From Dyadobacter sp. 50-39 (GTDB lineage Bacteria > Bacteroidota > Bacteroidia > Cytophagales > Spirosomataceae), in assembly GCA_001898145.1 (NCBI GenBank), contig MKSR01000029.1, forward strand, positions 496,001-560,000: 64,000 nt of DNA. The letters are read 5' to 3'. A program made the position numbers and the translations under genes. Positions within the stretch are counted from its first letter, which is position 1; each line of letters starts with the position of its first letter. Below are positions 26,444 to 33,039 of this stretch, piece by piece. Under the pieces are notes generated by a model. It saw only the letters and a program-made list of their open reading frames with translations, ran no database searches and had not been told where the DNA came from.

Positions 26444-26553
26444 AATGTCAGGCTGAGCGGACCGGGCCGCCGGAGCGGTCGAAGCCCCATGCGATGACGT
26501 TATCGCACATGTCCTTCGACCGCCGGGCGGCCCCGTCCGCTCAGGACGACATT
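26444..26553. repeat. 110-bp REP-like palindrome
   Basis: The outer arms are AATGTCAGGCTGAGCGGAC and, at the other end, GTCCGCTCAGGACGACATT. Inner arms CGGTCGAAG and CTTCGACCG pair in turn, and the centre is GCGAT-gacgtt-ATCGC. The whole gap between the M42 peptidase stop and the radical SAM start is thus one long imperfect hairpin. The CTGAGCGG...TCGAAG wording resembles widespread dispersed bacterial REP repeats as I remember them; I could not check copy number. Confidence 0.8.
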
Positions 26554-26559
26554 AACGCA

Positions 26560-27630
26560 TTACTTAATGTACCGGAAATCCTCTCCGCCTTTCAGCGAAA
26601 GGAGCACATCGTACATCAGTTGTATTACATTCTGCACATCCTCCTTGGAAACCATTTCCACGGTAGTGTGCATGTATTTCAATGGTAATGAGATCAATGC
26701 GGATGCGACGCCTTCTGTGGAATAAGCGAATGAATCCGTATCCGTGCCGGTCGAGCGGCTTACTGCCTGGCGCTGGAACGGAATGTTTTTCTCTTCCGCC
26801 ACGCGGATCAGCAGGTCGCGCACATTGTTCTGTACCGCAGGGCCGTAGCAAATCACCGGGCCGCTTCCGCATTTGAGGTCACCTTGCTCTTTTTTGTTGT
26901 ACATCGGCGACTGGGTATCGTGCGTCACGTCGGTACAGATCGCCAGGTCCGGCTTCAAACGGCGCGAGATCATTTCCGCACCGCGCAGGCCGATTTCCTC
27001 CTGCACCGCATTCACTACATATAATGTAAACGGAAGCTTCACATTGTTCTCGTGCAGCATGCGCGCCACCTCCGCAATCATGTACCCGCCCATGCGGTTG
27101 TCGAGCGCGCGGCCCAGGTAATATTTGCCGTTCAATTCATCCAGCCCGTCGGCAAATGTCACGACAGTGCCTACATGGATACCCATTTCCAGCACCTCGT
27201 CCTTTTTGGCGGCACCTACGTCGATGAAAAGCTCGTGCACTTTCGGCACCTGGTCTTTGGCTACGTCGCGCACGTGGATCGCCGGCCAACCGAAAACGCC
27301 CTTTACCACGCCTTTGGCAGTATGCAGGTTCACCCGCATGGAAGGGGCAATCGCCGCATCCGAGCCGCCGTTGCGGCGCACGTGAATGTAGCCGTCTTCG
27401 GAAATGTAATTCACAAACCACGATATCTCGTCGGAATGCGCTTCAATCACCACCTTGTAATCCTTGCCCGGGCCGATAACGCCCACCGCCGTGCCGTACA
27501 CATCGATAATCTGTTCTTCAATATAGGGCTTGATATAGTCGAGCCATATCTGCTGACCGGTCGATTCGAAGCCGGTTGGCGAAGCATTGTTGAGGTACTT
27601 ATAAAGGAACTCTGTGCTCTGATCTGACAT
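26560..27630 (-). CDS. M42 family metallopeptidase
   Basis: 356 residues, normal length. Di-metal ligands appear in family order: His/Asp in EAHSDEISW, bridging Asp in GRALDNRMGGY, catalytic Glu pair in VQEEIGLRGA, Asp in AICTDVTHD and His in KYMHTTVEMV. M42 enzymes are large tetrahedral cytosolic aminopeptidases acting on short peptides; some homologues are mislabelled endoglucanase. The REP-like palindrome follows its stop codon directly. Confidence 0.93.
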   Translation of the reverse strand: MSDQSTEFLYKYLNNASPTGFESTGQQIWLDYIKPYIEEQIIDVYGTAVGVIGPGKDYKVVIEAHSDEISWFVNYISEDGYIHVRRNGGSDAAIAPSMRVNLHTAKGVVKGVFGWPAIHVRDVAKDQVPKVHELFIDVGAAKKDEVLEMGIHVGTVVTFADGLDELNGKYYLGRALDNRMGGYMIAEVARMLHENNVKLPFTLYVVNAVQEEIGLRGAEMISRRLKPDLAICTDVTHDTQSPMYNKKEQGDLKCGSGPVICYGPAVQNNVRDLLIRVAEEKNIPFQRQAVSRSTGTDTDSFAYSTEGVASALISLPLKYMHTTVEMVSKEDVQNVIQLMYDVLLSLKGGEDFRYIK

Positions 27631-27665
27631 ACTTTAAATTTAAATAATCACTAAAAACCAAGCTT

Positions 27666-27989
27666 TCAAAGGTACTTCCACCACGCACAAAAACGGCGCT
27701 TCCGCAGGTAACCAAGGTCACGCTCGTGGGCGTAAGCTTCCCTTTCAAACGAAATATGAAGATAGGCTAAATAATGGTTCTTGAATTGCATGAATCGGAT
27801 TAAATATTCGACCAGATACCACACATAAAAGATAACCAGCCCCATTTCAAGCTGTTGCTTCAAATGAATGCGTTCGTGATTGAGAAAGACATCCGAAGGC
27901 GCTTTACGTTTGGATAAAATGAAGGGAAACAGGGCCATTCCGTCGACGCGGAGGGATGGCACGGTGAGGAGAAAGCCTTTGATGCGCAT
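27666..27989 (-). CDS. Small protein with HExxH motif, function unknown
   Basis: 107 residues from MRIKGFLL at 27989; the frame continues upstream to 28037 without good support. It carries NHERIHLKQQLEMG, an HExxH match (HERIH), then a hydrophobic segment (LVIFYVWYLVEYLIRFM) and FEREAYAHERD, which could supply the third zinc ligand as in gluzincins. This suggests a very small membrane-associated metallopeptidase-like protein, related to a conserved uncharacterised Bacteroidota family. Activity is inference. It follows greA (108 bases, with the greA terminator between) on the same strand. Confidence 0.7.
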   Translation of the reverse strand: MRIKGFLLTVPSLRVDGMALFPFILSKRKAPSDVFLNHERIHLKQQLEMGLVIFYVWYLVEYLIRFMQFKNHYLAYLHISFEREAYAHERDLGYLRKRRFCAWWKYL

Positions 27990-28037
27990 AGTATGTGTGG
28001 TGTTTGGTAGTGAACGACTGCCCTCACAAATCTCCAC

Positions 28038-28078
28038 AAAAAAGTTGGGTTGCGAAACAGCCTGTTCCGCAACCCAAC
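28038..28078 (-). terminator. Rho-independent terminator after greA
   Basis: GTTGGGTTGCG at 28044-28054 pairs perfectly with CGCAACCCAAC at 28068-28078, an 11-bp stem. On the minus strand it is followed by a T-tract (complement of the A-run at 28038-28043), 19 bases after the greA stop. Confidence 0.88.
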
Positions 28079-28096
28079 CATTATATCGCTGTAAGA

Positions 28097-28582
28097 TTAT
28101 TCCCCGCTGAACCGGCTGATGTCGAGTACTTCGAACTCCATCATACCTGCCGGAACCTTGATTTCCGTCGTCTCACCTACCTTTTTACCCAAAAGCCCCT
28201 TGCCGATCGGCGAGCCTACGGATATTTTGCCTGCTTTCAGGTCGGCCTCTTCTTCCGACACCAGGGTGTAGGTAACTTCCATTCCATTCTTACGGTTTTT
28301 GATCTTCACCTTCGAAAGTACCGAAACCTGTGAGGTATCCATCGTCGACTCGTCGATCACACGTGCATTGGACAGGATTTCTTCCAGTTTGGCGATTTTC
28401 ATTTCGTGCATACCCTGCGCGTCTTTGGCCGCGTCGTACTCTGCATTTTCACTTAAATCACCCTTATCCCGCGCTTCTGCAATTTGTCGTGCAATCTCCG
28501 TGCGGCCTTTGGTTTTCATCTCATTCAGCTCGTTCCTCAGCTTGTTTAGTCCTTCTTCCGTATAGTATGAAATTTTAGCCAT
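28097..28582 (-). CDS. greA: Transcription elongation factor GreA
   Basis: 161 residues, full length. The N-terminal coiled coil carries the acidic tip GDLSENAEYDAAKDAQG, whose Asp and Glu enter the RNA polymerase channel to stimulate transcript cleavage. The C-terminal domain has VGSPIGKGLLGKKVGE. It is preceded on the same strand by a short transcribed-looking leader with its own terminator (28629-28761) and followed by a strong terminator. Confidence 0.97.
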   Translation of the reverse strand: MAKISYYTEEGLNKLRNELNEMKTKGRTEIARQIAEARDKGDLSENAEYDAAKDAQGMHEMKIAKLEEILSNARVIDESTMDTSQVSVLSKVKIKNRKNGMEVTYTLVSEEEADLKAGKISVGSPIGKGLLGKKVGETTEIKVPAGMMEFEVLDISRFSGE

Positions 28583-28628
28583 GACCTTTATTTAGTTTAT
28601 AAGTCTTTTGATTTTTGAAATTTTACAT

Positions 28629-28658
28629 AAAAAAAAAGAACGGCTCAAAGACCGCTCT
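28629..28658 (-). terminator. Rho-independent terminator upstream of greA (leader/attenuator)
   Basis: On the minus strand AGAGCGG, loop TCTTTGAG, then CCGTTCT followed by eight T. It ends about 45 bases before the greA ATG and thus cannot belong to greA itself. Either a small RNA ends here or greA is controlled by attenuation. A neighbouring stem (CTACGAGAGT with ACTCTGTAG, 28656-28681) shares a few bases with it, so the two hairpins may compete. Confidence 0.75.
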
Positions 28659-28748
28659 ACAGAGTTAACGATACTCTCGTAGAAGGCTAGAAGACCTTTT
28701 CTTTTCGGTTGCCATATGATTTTGTGTTCACCATAATTTTCTGTTAAG
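28629..28748 (-). ncRNA. Candidate leader RNA or small RNA with two tiny ORFs, upstream of greA
   Basis: From a predicted start near 28748 (TATTTTTG -7 element at 28754-28761, minus strand) to the terminator at 28629 runs a transcript of about 120 bases. It contains two overlapping tiny frames: 28687-28734 encoding MVNTKSYGNRKEKVF and 28665-28715 encoding MATEKKRSSSLLREYR. The second frame ends inside the first hairpin, as in leader peptides whose translation decides between alternative stems. Both the peptide and the regulatory role are inference; promoter, hairpins and T-tract are read from the sequence. Confidence 0.45.
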
Positions 28749-28753
28749 AACGA

Positions 28754-28761
28754 CAAAAATA
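28754..28761 (-). promoter_or_regulatory. Candidate -7 element for the greA leader
   Basis: TATTTTTG on the minus strand matches TAnnTTTG in AT-rich surroundings, 172 bases before the greA ATG and about 95 before the leader terminator. A -33 box is only weakly matched. Confidence 0.45.
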
Positions 28762-28811
28762 ACAATATTTGTGAATGGTAGCACCATTTTTATCCAAAAG
28801 CGCCATCTGAT

Positions 28812-29732
28812 ATGTCAAATCCTTTGAGAATAATTTTTATGGGGACGCCTGAATTTGCAGTCCCAAGTTTACAAAGTCTGGTTGAAAGTAATTCTAATGT
28901 TGTAGCCGTTGTAACTGTTCCCGACAAGCCGGCGGGGCGCGGGCAAAAGCAGACGGCATCACCCGTCAAAATATACGCAGAATCCCAGGGTATCCCCGTA
29001 CTGCAACCCGAAAAGCTGAAAAATCCGGCCTTTCTCGAAGAACTGAAATCCTATGATGCAGATTTGCAGGTGGTAGTCGCATTCCGGATGCTGCCCGAGG
29101 TGGTGTGGAGCATGCCATCGAAAGGAACTTTCAACCTCCACAGCTCCCTGTTGCCCCAGTACCGCGGCGCTGCGCCCATCAACTGGGCCGTCATCAACGG
29201 CGAAACCGAGACAGGAGTCACCACCTTCTTCATCGAAAAGGATATCGACACGGGCAAGATTATCTTCCAGGACCGCGAACCCATCTTCCCGGAGGACAAT
29301 GCGGGCACATTATACGAACGTCTCATGCGCAAAGGCGCCAATCTGGTAGTCAAAACCGTCCAGGCCATCGAAGCCGGCAGCTATCCGCAGGAGCCGCAAT
29401 CCGAACCCGAAGACATCAAAGCCGCCCCGAAAATCTTCCGCGAAACCTGCGAAATCGACTGGAACCGGTCCGCCTTTGAAATCCACAATTTTGTAAGAGG
29501 CCTCTCACCCTACCCCGCCGCCTGGACGACATTGAATGGCCTTTCGTGCAAGGTTTTTAAGACAAAAATCATTGAATTTAAAGCGAATGGACAGCCGGGT
29601 GAATTTCAAACCGACAACAAATCCTACCTGCATTTCCGAACCGCTGACGGCTGGCTGGCCATCGAAGAATTACAGATTGAAGGGAAGAAGCGGATGAGTG
29701 TCGGGGATTTTTTGCGGGGGTATAAATTGTAA
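28812..29732 (+). CDS. fmt: Methionyl-tRNA formyltransferase
   Basis: 306 residues. IIFMGTPEFAVPSL starts the formyl-transferase fold; catalytic Asn and His are in FNLHSSLLPQYRGAAPINWA and the catalytic Asp in EKDIDTGKI. The tRNA-binding C-terminal barrel has GLSPYPAAWT. It formylates initiator Met-tRNA using 10-formyl-THF. Ten bases separate it from folA, a folate enzyme, so the two probably form an operon. Confidence 0.97.
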   Translation: MSNPLRIIFMGTPEFAVPSLQSLVESNSNVVAVVTVPDKPAGRGQKQTASPVKIYAESQGIPVLQPEKLKNPAFLEELKSYDADLQVVVAFRMLPEVVWSMPSKGTFNLHSSLLPQYRGAAPINWAVINGETETGVTTFFIEKDIDTGKIIFQDREPIFPEDNAGTLYERLMRKGANLVVKTVQAIEAGSYPQEPQSEPEDIKAAPKIFRETCEIDWNRSAFEIHNFVRGLSPYPAAWTTLNGLSCKVFKTKIIEFKANGQPGEFQTDNKSYLHFRTADGWLAIEELQIEGKKRMSVGDFLRGYKL

Positions 29733-29742
29733 ATTACAGTAA

Positions 29743-30255
29743 ATGAAAATTTCAATCATCGTAGCAGCCGCGGAAAACGGGGCTATTGGGAAAGATAATC
29801 AACTGCTCTGGCGATTGCCGGACGATTTGAAACGGTTTAAACAACTCACGCTCGGCCATCCGATGATCATGGGGCGGAAGACGTTCGAATCCATCGGGAA
29901 GCCGCTGCCGGGGCGAACTTCCATTGTAATCACGAGAAATGCGGATTTTGCATTCGAGGGCGTGGTGACGGTGCATTCACTGGAAGAAGCACTGAAAAAG
30001 GCGGAGGAAATTGACGGCGAGGAAGCCTGCATTGTTGGCGGCGGTGAAATTTACCGGCAGTCGCAGGCGATTGCCACGCACATCTACCTCACAAAAGTGC
30101 ACGCGGAGATCAGCGGCGATACGTTTTTCGAAATCGAAAAACCCGAAACCTGGACAGAGGCGGAACGAATCCTGCACGAGCCTGACGAGCGTCATATTTT
30201 CCCATTCGAGTTCATAAATTTTATTAAAAAAGCTGATAAATCAGTACTTTTGTAG
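29743..30255 (+). CDS. folA: Dihydrofolate reductase
   Basis: 170 residues. IIVAAAENGAIGKDNQLLWRLPDDLKRFK (with the active-site acid in LPDDL), MGRKTFESIGKPLPGRTSIVITR and IVGGGEIYRQ are the standard substrate and NADPH segments. It reduces dihydrofolate to tetrahydrofolate. It follows fmt closely on the same strand, linking folate recycling with the formylation step that uses folate. Confidence 0.97.
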   Translation: MKISIIVAAAENGAIGKDNQLLWRLPDDLKRFKQLTLGHPMIMGRKTFESIGKPLPGRTSIVITRNADFAFEGVVTVHSLEEALKKAEEIDGEEACIVGGGEIYRQSQAIATHIYLTKVHAEISGDTFFEIEKPETWTEAERILHEPDERHIFPFEFINFIKKADKSVLL

Positions 30256-30296
30256 CCTCGTAACCCGTAGTGACTCAATGAAAGTACAAGAGTAGA

Positions 30297-31385
30297 ATGC
30301 AAGTAGAAGTTGACACCCTTACCATTGAATTAAGCACAGTACCCTTCGACAAACGCCCGGTCTTTATCACTGGCAATTTCTGCAAGTGGCTTCCCGACCT
30401 GGAGGAGTACCGCATGACCATCGTAAGTCCTGGTAATTACCGGTTCCAGTTCCCGGAAGACATGGAACTGCCCGATCCTATCGAATATAAGTACACCCGC
30501 GGCGGCTGGAATCAGGTGGAGCTCGACCGCGCCGGGAAACCTTACGGCAACCGCATCATCAAAGCAGGGGAAACGCTTGTCAGGGATAATGTGATCCGCT
30601 GGCAAACCGATATCTCCGCCAAGACAGACCTTTCGCCTCTCGTGGAAACAGTTTCGGAAGCATTTGAGATCACGCAATTCAGCCGCACGCGTCGCATACG
30701 GGTGCTGCTTCCGCACGACTATCACGAAAATCCGGATCTGCATTATCCGGTAATGTATATGACCGACGGTCAAAACCTGTTTGGGGAAGGTTCCGAATAT
30801 GGCAACTGGGAAATAGACAAAAGCCTCACAGTGCTGGCAAACGAGCACAAGGCTGGCGCAATTATCGTGGCCGTAGACCACGGCGAGGAGGACCGGGTGC
30901 AGGAACTGTCGCCTTACGACAACCCCAAGCTGGGCAAAGGCTACGGAGCCAAATTCCTCCAATTTATCGCAGGACCTCTCAAAACGCATATCGATGCGAA
31001 ATACCGCACTAAAACCGACCGGTTGAACACTGGCATCGGTGGAAGCTCGGTGGGCGGGTTACTTAGCATTTATGCCGCGCTGATGTTCCCGCAGACATTC
31101 GGCAAATTCATGGTTTTCTCTCCCGCCCTTTGGATCTCTGAGAAAATCTATTTCGACGCAGTACATTTTTTCGAGCCGTTTGAGACACGCATTTACCTTT
31201 ATGCGGGCGGCAAGGAAGGCGCTCATATGATTCCGAACATAACCAAGCTCAAGGATACATTGGAAACGCAAAGCTTTGGTTACAGCCGTGTAAAAATCAA
31301 ATCCTCCGTGGACGCCAAAGGCGAACATGAAGAAAGGCAATGGAGCAAGGAATTCCCGAAGGCCTTCGAGTGGTTGTTTTATTGA
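30297..31385 (+). CDS. Alpha/beta-hydrolase esterase with N-terminal carbohydrate-binding-like domain
   Basis: 362 residues. An N-terminal beta domain (about 1-110, PVFITGNFCKWLPDLEEYRM, YEYKYTRGGW-like) resembles a CBM20/CBM48 starch-binding or early-set fold. The esterase-D/Fes-like domain follows: VLLPHDYHENPDLHYPVMYMTDGQNLF, nucleophile elbow GGSSVGG, and a late His in GEHEERQW. No signal peptide is visible, so it is likely cytosolic. Possible substrates are acylated sugars or siderophore esters. It follows folA by 41 bases and ends in a GC-rich terminator. Confidence 0.83.
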   Translation: MQVEVDTLTIELSTVPFDKRPVFITGNFCKWLPDLEEYRMTIVSPGNYRFQFPEDMELPDPIEYKYTRGGWNQVELDRAGKPYGNRIIKAGETLVRDNVIRWQTDISAKTDLSPLVETVSEAFEITQFSRTRRIRVLLPHDYHENPDLHYPVMYMTDGQNLFGEGSEYGNWEIDKSLTVLANEHKAGAIIVAVDHGEEDRVQELSPYDNPKLGKGYGAKFLQFIAGPLKTHIDAKYRTKTDRLNTGIGGSSVGGLLSIYAALMFPQTFGKFMVFSPALWISEKIYFDAVHFFEPFETRIYLYAGGKEGAHMIPNITKLKDTLETQSFGYSRVKIKSSVDAKGEHEERQWSKEFPKAFEWLFY

Positions 31386-31436
31386 ATGAAGGAAGAAGGG
31401 GAAATAAAAAATCCCTCCTCCCCTTCCTCCATCCTC

Positions 31437-31464
31437 CCTGCGCGGCCCGCGCAGGCCGCTTTTT
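31437..31464 (+). terminator. Rho-independent terminator after the esterase gene
   Basis: CCTGCGCG, loop GCC, CGCGCAGG, then CCGC and five T. Perfect 8-bp GC-rich stem 50 bases after the esterase stop, pointing rightward. In the leftward direction there is no T-tract, so it does not serve hslU. Confidence 0.8.
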
Positions 31465-31471
31465 CCTCCTT

Positions 31472-32863
31472 TTAAAGAATGTACTGGCTCAAATCGCGAT
31501 TTTTCACGAGTGGGGATAGCTTTTCCTGCACCATTTCGGCGGTGATGGCGATGTGGGAACCGTCGCCGATGACATCCGGTATGTCGAACATAAAGTCGTT
31601 CAGGAGCGAGCTCATGACCGTTTGCAGGCGGCGGGCACCGATATTCTCGACTTCGCTGTTGACCTCGAATGCAATGCGGGCGATTTCGCGTAATGCGCCG
31701 TCCTCGAATTCCAGCTCTACCCCTTCTGATTCCATCATCGCGCTGTACTGCTTCGTCAAGGCGTTTTTGGGCGCTTTCAAAATCTGGTAGAAATCACTCT
31801 CGGTGAGACTGTTGAGTTCCACGCGGATCGGAAAGCGGCCTTGAAGCTCGGGAATGAGGTCAGACGGTTTTGCCACATGGAATGCACCGGCCGCGATGAA
31901 GAGAATGTGATCGGTGTTGATTACGCCGTGCTTGGTATTGACGGCACTACCCTCCACGATCGGCAGCAGATCACGCTGAACCCCTTCACGGCTGACGTCC
32001 GGGCCGCTGCCGCCGGAACGGCTGGATGCTACTTTGTCGATCTCATCGATAAAGATAATGCCCAGGTTTTCCGCCTTTTGAATGGCTTCGAGTTTCACCT
32101 CATCCATGTCGATGAGCTTGGAGGCTTCCTCATCCAGAAGCAATTTACGCGCTTCCTCCACAGTAACCTTTCGCTTCTTTCCCCGGCGCGGCATCATATT
32201 ACCGATCATTTCCTGGATATTCATCATGGAAACATCGTCCACCGCCCCGCCTATCATCCCTACGTTGGGCATCTGGTTTTGCTGCACTTCGATTTCGATC
32301 TTACGTCCGTCGAGCTCACCATTGCGGATTTTCTCGCGGAAACGCTCACGCGTGCGCTGGTTGAGTTCCGCGTCACTCTGCGGCATTTCGTCTGAGCCGT
32401 TTTCATTCACCGGCCTGGCCGATCCGGAACCGTGAACCGGCGGGATCAATGCGTCAAGGATGATGTCCTCTACGGCCTGTTCCGCTTTGATTTTCACTTC
32501 CTCCTTTTTCTGTGTGCGCACCATCCCGACGGCTTGTTCCACCAGGTCGCGGACCATGCTTTCGACATCGCGGCCTACATAACCGACCTCCGTGAACTTG
32601 GATGCTTCCACTTTCACAAACGGCGCGTCGGCAATTTTGGCCAGCCGGCGGGCGATTTCGGTTTTACCAACGCCCGTCGCTCCTATCATTAATATGTTGT
32701 TCGGGATGATCTCCCGCTGAATGTCCTCCGGACTGTTCATGCGCCTCCACCGGTTGCGCAATGCGATGGCTACATTACGTTTTGCGTCATTTTGTCCGAT
32801 GATATATTGGTCAAGCTCGAAAACGATCTGACGCGGTGTAAGGCGGTTAAGGTGTTCTGTCAT
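31472..32863 (-). CDS. hslU: ATP-dependent protease ATPase subunit HslU
   Basis: 463 residues. N-terminal LTPRQIVFELDQYIIGQNDAKRNVAIALRNRWRR and Walker A GATGVGKTEIARRLA, the I-domain insertion (about 110-245), Walker B IIFIDEIDKVA, and the C-terminal SQYIL tail that docks into HslV. It unfolds and feeds substrates to the HslV protease. hslV is not next to it, unlike in many bacteria where the two are paired. It is convergent with the esterase gene. Confidence 0.97.
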   Translation of the reverse strand: MTEHLNRLTPRQIVFELDQYIIGQNDAKRNVAIALRNRWRRMNSPEDIQREIIPNNILMIGATGVGKTEIARRLAKIADAPFVKVEASKFTEVGYVGRDVESMVRDLVEQAVGMVRTQKKEEVKIKAEQAVEDIILDALIPPVHGSGSARPVNENGSDEMPQSDAELNQRTRERFREKIRNGELDGRKIEIEVQQNQMPNVGMIGGAVDDVSMMNIQEMIGNMMPRRGKKRKVTVEEARKLLLDEEASKLIDMDEVKLEAIQKAENLGIIFIDEIDKVASSRSGGSGPDVSREGVQRDLLPIVEGSAVNTKHGVINTDHILFIAAGAFHVAKPSDLIPELQGRFPIRVELNSLTESDFYQILKAPKNALTKQYSAMMESEGVELEFEDGALREIARIAFEVNSEVENIGARRLQTVMSSLLNDFMFDIPDVIGDGSHIAITAEMVQEKLSPLVKNRDLSQYIL

Positions 32864-32981
32864 GTTGATTGCTATGGATTCAAAACTATCACTGAAAAAG
32901 AATTATGCCGGTACAAAATGGCAGAAAACCTGCCTTTGGGAAATCTTTGGGCACATTACTTTTTGTTCTCTGCCCTTCGAT

Positions 32982-32989
32982 TACTTTTG
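32982..32989 (+). promoter_or_regulatory. Candidate -7 element for the GH92 gene
   Basis: TACTTTTG matches TAnnTTTG, 51 bases before the GH92 ATG. A TTTTTG lies 16 bases upstream, a little closer than usual for the -33 box. Confidence 0.4.
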
Positions 32990-33039
32990 TCCCTGCATTT
33001 GTAATTCCGAAACCAATATAAAAAAGAATTATCCCCAAC

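Noticed and set aside
31381-31430. Purine/pyrimidine-rich inverted repeat after the esterase gene
   Set aside because: Imperfect pairing (GAAGGAAGAAGGGG with CCCCTTCCTCC); the following GC-rich hairpin with T-tract is the more likely terminator.
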